This document shows positions 10,177 through 24,149 of a stretch of DNA of 64,000 nucleotides, one piece after another. The notes under the pieces were generated by a model. The model was given only the letters and a program-made list of their open reading frames with translations, did no database searches and was not told the DNA's origin. Numbering within the stretch: position 1 is the first letter of the stretch; each line of letters begins with the position of its first letter. A program made the position numbers and the translations under genes. The DNA is from Crambe crambe (taxonomy: Eukaryota; Porifera; Demospongiae; Poecilosclerida; Crambeidae), in NCBI GenBank assembly GCA_963924555.1, contig OZ004594.1, positions 3,255,563 to 3,319,562 on the forward strand, written 5' to 3'.

Positions 10177-11698
10177 ATGACTAGCATCCTCAGGCTGGTT
10201 GCAGTGCTTTTTCTAGTTACCTTGGAGGGAGTGGTATCTCAGCAACATATAAGAGGTATGTTATATATTCCAAGGTTTAAATTGGACACATTCATAGACT
10301 TTATTTTCAAGTGTTTTAGCTCATTACTATTATGGTGGCTTTATAGTCTTTGGAAATAAAATACATGGTATGAAATTTAAACACACTACCTCTTCAAACT
10401 TAGCATGTAAAGAAGAAGGTGAGGTGAGGCTTGTGGAAGGAACCAAGTATGCAGGACGTGTGGAGATTTGTTTGCCTAATAGTGGTGGTGGTAGGAACAG
10501 AACACTGGTATGGGGAACAGTGTGTCACAAAGGTTGGGATAATAATGAAGCTACAGTGGTGTGTCGTCAGTTAGGATTCAACACCAGCACATCACCAGGT
10601 AAAATTAGATACAAAACTTTCAATGCTGGGTCACTCATGCTATTGAATTATTAAGGTCCCATCGCCTGCAGACTTGCCTGCTTTGGGGAAGGGACTGGTC
10701 CAGTACACTATAACAAGACAGATAGTGAATGTGACAGTACAGAAGCAGAGTTGATGGACTGCAAACGATCAACAAATGATGCCCCCTGTGATCATACGAG
10801 AGATGCTGGAGTGATATGTGGTAATCCATAATACTGCAGCTATAGCATGAAATTTTCATGCTGTACATTTAATTATACTGGTACAATCTTCTATATCAAT
10901 TTGTAGCATTACCATCTTCTGTTCAGCCTATGACAACATCTATGACAACATCATTGTCATGTGACTGTGGTGGAATAGCAGGAGGTCTGGGCACACTTGT
11001 AGCTCTTCTGATTTTGCTGCTAGTGGGAGTCATAATAGGATGGGTGTGGTCATCCCTGAGGAGGTCCAAGATGTGAGTTTTAAGTACAAGTATGTTATGT
11101 AGGTATTATACTGACTTCTTTCTTCAGAGAGTCACCTACAATGGCCAGTGATCCTGCCTATCCTCCCTCTGTGAAGAAAGAAAGTTCAACTGCTTCCCGA
11201 AAGACTAGTTCTCCTGGACCAGATCAAGCATATGATGATGTTACATACAACTTAAATGTGAGGATGCATCAGGAGTCTGGACCAGATCAAGCATACGATG
11301 ATGTTACATATAACTTAAATACGAGGATGCATCAGGAGTCTGGACCAGATCAAGCATACGATGATGTTACATATAACAGGATGCATCAGGAGACTCATGA
11401 AAAACAAGAGAACGAAGTTTCAGGAAATATCAAGGAAGAAGGGATCTATCATGAGCCCAAGGAAGGGGAATGTCGGTACGTTTCAAATGAGGCAGGGAAA
11501 GAAAGGATCTATCATGTGTTAGAGAAGCCTCAAACGAGGGAAGGGGATGATCAAGTTTCAAAAGAGAGGATCTATCACGTGTTAGAAGGGCCTCTAACAA
11601 GTACAGAGGAGGAAGAGGGCTATCAAGCTTTAAAAGAAGCAGCACCTACATATGCCATCCCAGACTCTAAAATAGTACGAAATATACATAATAGTTAA
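10177..11698 (+). CDS. SR1: SRCR single-pass receptor with repeated Tyr-motif tail
   Basis: Exons 10177-10255, 10404-10598, 10656-10820, 10907-11072, 11128-11698; phases 1-1-1-2; 391 aa. The ATG at 10177 starts a signal peptide ([18 protein letters not shown]). Exons 2-3 make the SRCR domain ([47 protein letters not shown]). Exon 4 is a short stalk and helix ([20 protein letters not shown]). The tail has three copies of a Tyr block (AYDDVTYNL; units 11216-11278, 11279-11341, 11342-11395), then GIYHEP, two [12 protein letters not shown] and TYAIP. It is first in the array, its signal peptide differs from most others, and its tail shares the [12 protein letters not shown] block with SR5. Intact. 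Confidence 0.88.
11216..11395 (+). repeat. In-frame 63-bp exonic tandem repeat in the SR1 tail
   Basis: Two full 63-bp units and one of 54 bp (a 9-bp deletion, still in frame). Each encodes [12 protein letters not shown], so each adds two tyrosines. Confidence 0.95.
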
Positions 11699-11744
11699 GT
11701 GTTTTTATACTTTCCCATGATGATTAATTCAGTTCAAGTTGATG

Positions 11745-12130
11745 TCACACAGCCATGAACTTCATGTATGCAGCGCAGAGAGGTGATGGAAATTCAGCCT
11801 ACACCAGTTCTGCTGGCCCATGTAGCCCCTAGTGGTGCTCCAAAGCAGGCCACTCTGAGGATTAATGATACCTCACAAGAGGGAGATGGACAATGACACT
11901 CATAACTCTCACTCCCCACTCGGACTCCTGTGCCAAAACTAATCCAAAAGATGCATCTTGCATGTATCAATAAATATCTCATGAAGATATCAGTAGAATA
12001 ACAAAAGTGAGAGAAATTCATATCACCTTATCTTGATATACCGTAATAATAATTGGTACTGGCCACACCCCTGGACAGAGAACAAACCTCATGCAAGAAT
12101 ATTGTCATGGGGATATCCCACAAGCCCAAC
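11745..12130 (+). pseudogene. Fossil tail exon of SR2 type
   Basis: Aligns by eye with the SR2 tail (CACAGCCATGAACTTCATG..., CCTAGTGGTGCTCCAAAGCAG, GATAATACCTCACAAGAGGG) but has frameshifts and stops. No SRCR or membrane exon is attached. The rest of 11.7-12.3 kb is AT-rich spacer. Confidence 0.8.
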
Positions 12131-12306
12131 AAAGTAAAGCAATATAATAAATCACTATAAACAAATTTAACTTGTTTTCATAATTATTATAGAAACTTGT
12201 TTCCGAGATGAGTATCCTCCATTCAATATTGTATTGCATAAGTGATTATTGTTACCTGACACTCCATCCATATACATGATGTTGAAAAATGCTTCAGTGC
12301 AGTGCC

Positions 12307-13580
12307 ATGGCTACTAAGACTTGTAATTCCCTGAACCAGGTGCTGGTCTACATTATGCTGTTCCAGCTCCAACTAAAAGGTACAATGAGCATTTTGATTC
12401 ACAAAAGGGATGAAAGTGTTTCTTTATGTAGCTGTAAAGACATGCCAGCGAGGTGAAGTAAGACTGGTGAATGGAACTGAATCAGGTTCTGCAGGACGTG
12501 TGGAGATATGCCTACCTCAGAGTGATGCTAACGAAACATTGGTATGGGGAACAGTGTGTCACAAAGGTTGGGATAATAATGAAGCTAGAGTGGTGTGTTA
12601 TCAGCTAGGATTCAACGCAAGCACACTACCAGGTACTCTTTTACACATTATAGTTAAGTGTATCGTATGAAGGGCAGCAGTTTATAATGATTCTGTTATA
12701 TTGAAGGTCCCGTTGCCTGCAGACGTGCCTGCTTTGGGGAAGGGACAGGTCCAATACACTATGCAAATAATGGTTCTGCCTGTAATGGCACTGAAACTAA
12801 ACTGATTGACTGTGCAAGATCAGTAAATAATGCCTTCTGCGATCACAGTAAAGATGCTGGAGTGATATGTGGTAATACAAAATAATTTTTATAGATGTTT
12901 AATATGATCATTACATTTCTATAGACTTCCCACCCCCTACACCCTTTGTTCAGTGGCCACTCACTACTACAGGAGGCATGCAGAGTGTGGCAGCAACACT
13001 AGCTGGAAGTCTTGTTTCTTTAACAACCATCATGATCATAGCACTGGTTATTGGATTGGCGTGGATATGTCATAGGAGAAAAAAAGAAAGATCCATGCAT
13101 TCTAATGTTCCACACAGCTATCAACTCCATACATGCAAAGAGATGATGAAAAATCCAGCCTACAGTTCTACTGGCTCACAAGATAAGGTCCCTAGTGGTG
13201 TTCCAAAGCAGACCACCCTTACATCCGTGGGGACTGATAATACCTCACAAGAGGGAGAAGATAGCAGAAAGACACACTCACAATCCCCATCACCACTCCT
13301 ATGCCAAACTAATCCAAAAGATGTGCCTTGTATCATTTCCCCTGACCAAATGTCTTCCACATGTCATGAAGACATCACTGGAATAAACAACCATCCTCAA
13401 AAGTTGGAGAAATTCACATCACATTATGATGATATTGTAATCATTGGCCACTCACAACCCCAACGTCCACCACTGCCCCCCAAGGGTGGGGGAAAATCAC
13501 TACAGATACAACACAAACCTCATACAAGAAAAGTGGAATATTGTAGTATAATCGTGGGGGGTGGAAGTCTTAACAAATGA
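12307..13580 (+). CDS. SR2: SRCR receptor with fused TM+tail exon and SH3-type proline motif
   Basis: Exons 12307-12379, 12432-12632, 12707-12871, 12925-13580; 364 aa. It has only four exons: helix and tail share one exon, so the last intron of the family is missing. Signal peptide [20 protein letters not shown]. The SRCR starts [20 protein letters not shown] and carries CYQLGF where the others have CRQLGF. The membrane segment (SLVSLTTIMIIALVIGLAWI) differs from the rest and ends in CHRRKK. The tail has NPAYSS, HYDDIVII and EYCSII plus RPPLPPKGG, a class II (PxxPxK) SH3 ligand pattern. It may be the founder of a lineage whose tail also occurs as fossils at 11.75-12.13 and 21.3-21.8 kb. Intact. 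Confidence 0.86.
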
Positions 13581-14104
13581 TGCCCCACAAACTGAGCAAA
13601 AGTATTGGCTCAATTCCTAATTTGGCTTTGGCTTTAAGATTTGTTTAATCAACAACAAAACTATTAGCTAATAACTTTTTTAGAAACAAAAAATTATTCA
13701 TAATTTTTATTGTCCAAGATGCATTGTGCCTCTATTTATGTATTACATTGTTATCTGACAGTTCTGCACACATAGATAGTAAAATTACTTCAGTGCAATG
13801 CTATTTCAGCCACTATGACCCTGAAGCACAGGGAAGCAGAAGGAGTATACATTATAGTCATGGGGGATATTATAGTCATGGGGAATATTATAGTCATTAA
13901 GCCACTAAGTAAACAATTATTGCAAATTGAAACTCAATTCCTAGAAATATTTTGTGTATATGCTTAAGAACTTTTAAAAATATTTTTTCTCATTATAATT
14001 GGTATAAACAGATATATGCATTGTGTAACCATCTGTCAAGCAGATATTATGTATTGTGTATCTGCCAAGAAAATGATATACGTAGCCTCATATTGTAGTT
14101 GCCT

Positions 14105-16947
14105 ATGAATCATAACTCACTGAAGCAGGTGCACATGCTACCAGAACTGCTAGTCTACATAACTATATTGCTCCAGCTCCAACTAAGAGGTAAAGTGAGA
14201 AATTTTTTTTGGGGGGGAAAGTGTTTCTAAAGTGTTTCTTCAATTGTAGCTGTAGAGGCATGTCAGCGAGGTGAAGTAAGACTGGTGAATGGAACTGATT
14301 ATGCTGGACGTGTGGAGATATGCTTACCTCATAGTGATAGTAACGGAACACTGGTATGGGGAACAGTGTGTCACAAAAATTGGGACAATAATGAAGCTAT
14401 AGTGGTGTGTCGTCAGTTAGGATTCAACACCAACACACTACCAGGTACTGTGTGCACATATAATTAACTGTATGGTATGAAGGGCAGAAATGTATAGTAA
14501 TTCTATGTTATATAAGGGAAAAAGCATTTCGTGAAATGAAAAAGGATGTAGGGATGACCACTGCTCAAAAAAGTAAGGAAACAAGAAGGATGGAATCTTT
14601 GTTCTGTATATCCAGCCAACAATCCCTATATATACGTCGGGTAGCTTCAGATTATAGTGTAGTAATGTACGTATATGTAGGGATTGTTGGCTGGATATAC
14701 AGAACAAAGATTCCATCCTTCTTGTTTCCTTACTTTTTTGAGCAGTGGTCATCCCTACATCCTTTTTCATTTCACGAAATGCTTTTTCCCTTACTTGTTC
14801 CTGGTCTTTTTTCCTCTCTTTTATGGTTTTAGCTATGTATAGAGTTCATTCTTCTATGTGTATGCAGGGACAGATGAAAGAAGAATAGTTCTCCAATAGC
14901 ATACCAGCCCAATCATTATCAACGAGTCAAGGTGGAGGTAGAAGATGCTGAAATAGAGTCTACCTTGTTGAATCTAAATCCCCGAGTCGATACAGTAGTC
15001 TATCATCATCATCATTATTCTAGCTACATATACCTATACCTAGGACCTAGCTAGAGGCAGCTGAGTAATATTATAATTTCGAATTATTGGATATCAAATA
15101 CATGCGCATGCGTATTATAGAAAAGATGGCTTCCTAATTGAATTAGTCGAGTGCTGTGCTCCTTAGTGTCTCCTTTTTCATCGACTCTTTCGAGGATCAA
15201 CGAGTAGAAAAGATCGTAGTTCGTAGAATTTGGAGTGGATTTGTCCAGAAATCATAGCTGTAGCTTGAGTGGTTCGAGAGATATGGTTGTCTAAGAAGAA
15301 TAAGAAGAATAATAATAATAGAGAAGAAGAAGAATATAGCGGTTTACCTGCTTGCCGTATTTCTGAAACGGTAAGCTCCCTGGTCCTGAAACTTGGTCTG
15401 CACATTGTAGTAGGCTCTAGTAGGCTGGATAATCATTCACAGTAGCTTTTGTTAGGTCTAAGTGGGGGAACTGGAATTTCACTTTTGTATTAGTCTATAG
15501 GCGGCGCGCGCGGCCGTCCAAGTCATCCCTACATAGAGAGTGCTACCGCACTCTCTGATTGAAGGTCCTGTTGCATGCAGACGTGCCTGTTTTGGGGAAG
15601 GGACTGATCCAATACACTATGCAAATAATGGTTCTGCCTGTAATGACACTGAAACTAAACTGATTGACTGTGCAAGATCAGTAAATGGTGGTCTCTGTGA
15701 TCACAGTAAAGATGCTGGAGTGATATGTGGTAATTCACAGTAGAATTTGATATACAGACTCATCTTAGTAGAAGTCTATATTATTTTTGTAGTAATACCA
15801 TCTTCTGTCCAGCCAACAGTAATGTGTGATTGCAGTGGACAAGCAGGAGGTCTGGGTACACTGATAGTTCTTCTGATTTTGTTGCTAGTGGGGGTCATTT
15901 TAGGGTGGGTGTGGTCATCGCAGAGGAGGAATTACAATGTTAAAACCAAAAAGTAAGACTTAGGTATCTATCAGAAAGAACGCTAGCTCTCTCAAAGTAG
16001 GGATGGCAGTTTAAAAAACTCTTTTCTCTCATCTGGCATACTACTCTACAGGTTCTCAAACCTTTACTAGCTACTTCTATACAGGATAGGGAAGAAATAT
16101 TTGCAATATATGATCACTGTATCATAAGTGCCAACTGTCCCCAAACTTTGGGAACAGCCCCAAAATTGCAGCTTGTCCTCAGGTCCCCAAAGGGGTACTA
16201 TTTTTCCCCCAAAGCTCTTGACAAGGGGCCTGACTGTATGATTTCATGCTCCACAGGCTGAAATTAGCAGCTCTTTATTGAGTGGTAGGTATCATAGCTA
16301 CATAGCTTGAGTTTATGAACATGGCTGAGGCTTTGATAATAAAATTTAGTTCTATGAGTCAACCTTTACTGTGGAATTACTCACAGAGTGCAAGCAAGCT
16401 AATGCTAGCTATTATACTAATTTTTGTTGGCATTATTGATGTTTTATTCTAAGCAGAGTGAAGTATGATTCAAGTCCAATTGAATTTTTTTCATGATTCA
16501 TGGTCATGGCATACTCTGTGTGGCTTGGTTTGATAGCTATGACATAATCCATCTAGATTTTGGGGCCATCCCTACTTATTTTTTCAGAAGAATTTTTTTG
16601 CAATCATAATAATAATGACTCCTTTCAGAGTGACAGTCCAGATGACCAATGATCTTGCCTATGGCACTTCTCCAGAAGACTCATCTTGCATTGATCCCCC
16701 TGACCCTAAATCTTCCACAGTATATGAAGACATCACTGGGATAGACAACCATCCTCAAAAGCTGGAGGAAGATTATAATGTGCTGCAACATCCTCAAGTG
16801 GGAGAGAGGAAGCATCGAGTCCAATATGAACAGCCTGATTATTCAAATGCTTTCCCCTCCGAGTTGTACCAAACGATCGAGTGTGGTCAGCAAGATACAT
16901 TGGCTACCGATTCCCACAGGCCCAGCAGTTTACCTACCACTAACTAA
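14105..16947 (+). CDS. SR3: SRCR receptor with short alpha-class tail, transposons in two introns
   Basis: Exons 14105-14189, 14250-14444, 15565-15729, 15793-15952, 16629-16947; 307 aa; phases 1-1-1-2. The SRCR begins [20 protein letters not shown]. The stalk is only ~15 residues before the helix ([20 protein letters not shown]) and the basic SSQRRNY. Tail motifs: [12 protein letters not shown] (fits ITSM TxYxx(V/I)), EDYNVL, DYSNAF, LYQTI; it then ends early, before the YDDI/YNVL/YQVL block of longer alpha tails. Intron 2 carries a ~1-kb insertion and intron 4 a ~580-bp element, yet all splice sites remain. The signal peptide lacks the Phe-Gln ending ([10 protein letters not shown]). Confidence 0.86.
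14516..15557. mobile_element. Composite insertion in intron 2 of SR3
   Basis: Comparison with the same intron in SR5 shows that ~1.04 kb has been inserted between TTCTATGTTATAT and TTGAAGG. Its right end is a hairpin (AGAGAGTGCTACCGCACTCTCT, 15535-15556) beside CATCCCTACAT, the same terminal signature as the elements at 15994 and 62228. Its left part is a long foldback. No transposase was found. Confidence 0.7.
14517..14793. repeat. Near-perfect long foldback (~117-bp arms)
   Basis: The left arm from GGGAAAAAGCATTTCGTG is mirrored by the right arm ending CACGAAATGCTTTTTCCC-type sequence. A loop of ~40 bp (GTCGGGTAGCTTCAG...) lies between. Only a single mismatch was noted. Matching open frames on both strands are a result of the symmetry. 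Confidence 0.88.
15994..16577. mobile_element. MITE with AAGTAGGGATGGC ends in intron 4 of SR3
   Basis: Inverted ends AAGTAGGGATGGC and GGCCATCCCTACTT. The interior is AT-rich and non-coding. The same element sits at the same place in SR4, so insertion came before the SR3/SR4 duplication. Confidence 0.75.
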
Positions 16948-17097
16948 TATAATACAACTTTGTTGTCATAAATAGTTATCACAATAATTGTGTCATTGTA
17001 TAAGACATTGTACTGACTACCTGTCTCTCTCTCTCTCTCTCTCTCTGTATATGTATGTGCATGTGTGTACATGTGTAGAAATATAGCTAGCTAGCTA

Positions 17098-18330
17098 CTA
17101 TGAATTCTAACTCCCTGAACTGCTAGTCTACATTATGCTATTCCAATTCCAAAGCTAGAGTGATGTGTCATCAGCTTCAACACCAGGGTTTCATTTAGGA
17201 TTATACCCAAGGGGGGGCAAAATGAAGGTTGAGCAAAATAAGAAGGGGCAAGCATATCTGTGTGCTTGTGCGTGGAAATTTTTTTGGCCTAACCACGCCC
17301 ACTTTTGGCATTCACTTGATGATATTAACAATGACTTATGTATTATCAATGGACATTACCTACACATCATATTACCTATCAATATGTGTGCAGAGGAAGC
17401 TATACCAGCTCTAAGGACCTTTAGAGCTGGTACCAATTCTTTCTTTGATCTATTCTTTGTAATGGCTCTTAGCCTCGGGAGACTCATGCTTATCTAACTG
17501 AGAATAGTACTATAAGGAATAGTAGGCTATGTCATTTAGTTAATATTACTGAAATCCCAAGGGGGGGGGGGGGGGGGCGAACCATTGCCAAGGGGGGGGG
17601 GGGGGCAAATGGCCCCCTTCACCCCCCCCCCCCCCCCCCCCCCCCCCAAATGAACCCCTGAACACCAATATATAGCTCATGAAGGGCAGCAGTTTATAAT
17701 GATTCCCATTGAAGGTGCCATTCCTTGCAGATGTTCTGCTTTGTGAAAGGGACTGATCCAATAATAGTTATGCCTGTATACCAGGTACTGCATACACATA
17801 ACTGTTATTGTATGAAGGGAAGTTTATAATATTTCGCCTGGAGACTTGCATGCTTTGAGGAAGGGACTGGTCCAATACACTATGCAAATGATGGAGCTGC
17901 CTGTAATGGCACAAAAATGAAACTGATGTGTGAGATCATTAAATTACTTATATGCTCCTTGTGATCACAGTAGAGATGCTGGAGTGATATGTGGTACTAT
18001 CTAATGTTATAGCTGATAACAAAGTTATCACCAGTGGTGAATACCTTCACTTTTAGTGCAAAAACTTGGAATCCTGCCTATCCAAGTGTCAAGCCATGCC
18101 AAACAGTAGAATAGCTGCTATAGTGCAAATATCTCACACATCTTGTGCCAGATAGTTGAACGGGTCCACGTCAGTCAGAAGATCCTTCACATCATACAAT
18201 AATTAGTACTGGCCACTCACAACCTCAACCTCCACTCCTGCTCCCCAAAGATGGACTACATAATTATATGACACAAACCTCATTCAAGGGAAGTGGAAAG
18301 AGTATAGTCATGGATGGAACCCAGAGGCCC
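17098..18330 (+). pseudogene. Decayed SRCR receptor gene between SR3 and SR4
   Basis: In order: a signal-peptide exon fused to the end of SRCR exon 2 (ATGAATTCTAACTCCC... GTGTGTCATCAGC), a MITE, two damaged exon-3 copies (near 17710 and 17840-18000, DAGVICG region readable), and an exon-5 relic (CCTGCCTATCCAAGTGTCAAG, 18070-18260). Many deletions and stops. Confidence 0.82.
17184..17660. mobile_element. 477-bp MITE with 5-bp target duplication
   Basis: Inverted ends CAGGGTTTCATTT and AAATGAACCCCTG. Flanked by AACAC on both sides (17179-17183, 17661-17665), where other family members read one uninterrupted TTCAACACCAGCAC. It contains long G and C homopolymers (17562-17647), which may be unreliable in assembly. 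Confidence 0.8.
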
Positions 18331-18516
18331 ACTAAGTAAACAATGATTGCAAATTGAAACTTGGTTCCTAGGAATGTTTTGTGTATATGCATAAAGATAA
18401 TTAAAATTGTTTTCAATTGTTCTAATATATTTCTCATTGCATTCATCATAATATATCGTAAGGTATAAACAGATACGTATTGTGTATCTGTCAAGAAAAA
18501 GATATTGTAGTTGCCT

Positions 18517-20395
<1,879 letters not shown>

Positions 20396-20486
20396 TATAA
20401 TACACTTTATTGTCATACATAAATATTTGTTATCATAATAATTGTAAGATATTGTACTAACTACCTGTCTAGAAAGAGATATTTCA

Positions 20487-20488
<2 letters not shown>

Positions 20489-20550
<62 letters not shown>
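20489..20550. repeat. (GT)n microsatellite
   Basis: About 30 GT units downstream of SR4. The Cys/Val open frame across it is not a gene. Confidence 0.95.
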
Positions 20551-20551
<1 letters not shown>

Positions 20552-20559
20552 ATGTATGT

Positions 20560-20915
20560 GCGTGTGTGGAGTCACTAGCAGTGAGTGGTTTGCACTCTGG
20601 GCAAACCACTTGCTGTAAATATCCACCTAACATCATGCCACCAGTCCACCCAGCTGAAAATGGGTATTTCCAGGGTGCAAATCAAACTGGATATCTCTCC
20701 AATATTGGTGGTCCAGGTGGGACTTCGGGTGCCCACACCACTTGCCGAGAAGAGGTAGTCAGTCCTCCTGCGAGTTCCTAACCTGGGCTCTAGGAGGTTG
20801 CCAGCACTGGCTCTTAGTGCCTGCTTAGTGCACAGGCATCCTGGCTTGACCAGGTGCGTGTGACCGCTCAGCAGCAGCTGCATTTTGCATTTTTGCATTT
20901 TTTGCATGTGTGTAC
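20560..20915. other. GC-richer non-coding island, possibly a retroposed repeat
   Basis: Base composition differs from the AT-rich surroundings, and it ends in a T-rich repeat TTTTGCATTTTTTGCATG. No RNA gene structure or protein family recognised. Confidence 0.3.
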
Positions 20916-20944
20916 ATGTGTAGAAAAATAGCTACATGTAGCTA

Positions 20945-22460
20945 GCTACTATGAATTCGAACTCTCTGAACTGCTAGTCTACATTATGCTGTTCCAATTC
21001 CAATTAAACAGTGTATAAAGCTAGAGTGGTGTGTCATCAGCTAGGATTCAACACCAGCATTACCATACATATATATAGCTAGCTGTATTGTATGAAGGGA
21101 AGCAGTTTATTATGATTCCCATTGAAGGTCCCATTGCTTGCAGACATCCTGCTTTGTGAAAGGGACTGATCCAATAATAGTTCTGCCTGTATAATGCATG
21201 GCAATGAAACTAACTGTGCAAGATCAAGATCAGTGGATTCTGGCAATCACAATACAATGTTGGAGTGATATGTGTTAAACAAAAACTTATGGTAACTACA
21301 TTTCTGTAGACTTCCCACAGGCACACAGCCATCAACTCCATACATGCAGAGAGATGACGAAAAATCCAGCCTACAGTTTTACTGGCCCACAAGATGAGGT
21401 CCCTAGTGGTGCTCCTAAGCTGACCACCCTTATATCCGTGGGGACTGATAATACCTCACAAGAGGGAGAAGATAACAGAAAGACACACTCACAATCCTCA
21501 CTCACTCCTATGCCAAACGATATGTCGTGTATCAATTCCCCTGACCAAATATCTTCCACATGTCATGAAGACATCACTGGAATAAACAACCGTTGCATCA
21601 CATTATGATGATGTTGTAATCATTGGCCATTCACAACCCCAACATCCACCACTGCCCCCCAAGGACGGGGGAAAATCACTACAGATACAACACAAACCTC
21701 ATGCAAGACAAGTGGAATATTGTAGTATAATCATGGAGGGTGGAAGTCTTAACGAATGATGCACCACAGACTGAGCAAAACTATTGAAAATCAAGGCTCA
21801 ATTCCTAATTTGGCTTTGGCTTATTTGTTTAATCAACAACAAAATTATTTTTAGAAAAAACAAATACAATTTTCCAAAGATTGGGACTGTACTGCATAGC
21901 TACACATAACTGTTATTGTATGAAGGGAATCACCAGTGGTGAATACCTTCACACAGATAGATCAGTGTACAGAAACAGTGACCAGTAAGCAGGAAAAGTA
22001 GGTAGCTAGAACTACGATTTAGTGTTGGAATAGTTTTACCAAACTTTTAGCACCAGTGCAAAACTCGGAATCCTGCCTATCCAAGCGTCAAGCCATGCCA
22101 AACAGTAGAATAGCTGCTATAGTGCAAATATCTCACACATCTTCCACACCATCTTATGATGGAATTGACCATCATATGGAGGTAGATTGCAACATGTCGC
22201 AACATAAACCTTAAAATGGGAAGGAGAAAGCATCAAGTCCAATATGAATCACCTGTCTATATGTTTTCTCCTCTGAGTCATGCCAGATAGTTGAACGTGG
22301 TCCACAAGATACATCGTCAGTCAGAAGATTCTTCACAATAATTAGTACTGACCACTCATAACCTCAACCTCCACTCCTGCTCCCCAAAGATGGACTACAT
22401 AATTATATGACACAAACCTCATTCAAGGAAAGTGGAAAGAGTATAGTCATGGATGGAACC
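20945..22460 (+). pseudogene. Decayed SRCR gene(s) with SR2-type and epsilon-type tail relics
   Basis: Signal-exon relic (20950-20998), exon-2 end (GTGTGTCATCAGCTAGG, 21030), exon-3 fragment (21127-21265, truncated), an SR2-type tail (21315-21760; readable NPAYSFTGPQDEVPSGAP, then a frame break near 21600), then an epsilon-type tail relic (22060-22400). At least two ancestors are merged here. Confidence 0.8.
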
Positions 22461-22656
22461 CACAGGCCCACTAAAGTAAACAATGATTGCAAATTGAAAC
22501 TTGGTTCCTAGGAATGTTTTGTGTATATGCTTAAAGATAATCAAAATTGTTTCCAATTGTTCTAATATATTTCTCATTGCATTCATCATAATGTATCGTA
22601 AGGTATAAACAGATACGTATTGTGTATCTGTCAAGAAAAAGATATTGTAGTTGCCT

Positions 22657-23944
<1,288 letters not shown>

Positions 23945-24149
23945 CCATACTGAATCATGAAGTCAATGTACAGATAGCTTTGGTCAAATGTGTTACACTA
24001 TGCACCAGTATTGGATTCCTGTGTGTTATTGTATGCATATAATGTTTTCAATTCTTTATATTTTCCCAAAATAACGATTACAGTTGTTCTGATTTAAACA
24101 CAAAAATAGCAATTAAAGTTGATATAGGTGAATTGTTAAACTCATAGCA

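Noticed and set aside
14438..14832. Two similar ~100-aa frames on opposite strands
   Set aside because: Mirror images produced by the long foldback; not proteins.
17165..17497. 110-aa plus-strand frame
   Set aside because: Lies inside the MITE with poly-G ends; no homology seen.
20494..20907. Cys/Val-rich frame over the GT repeat and the adjoining 110-aa minus frame
   Set aside because: Microsatellite and repeat sequence; no family recognised.
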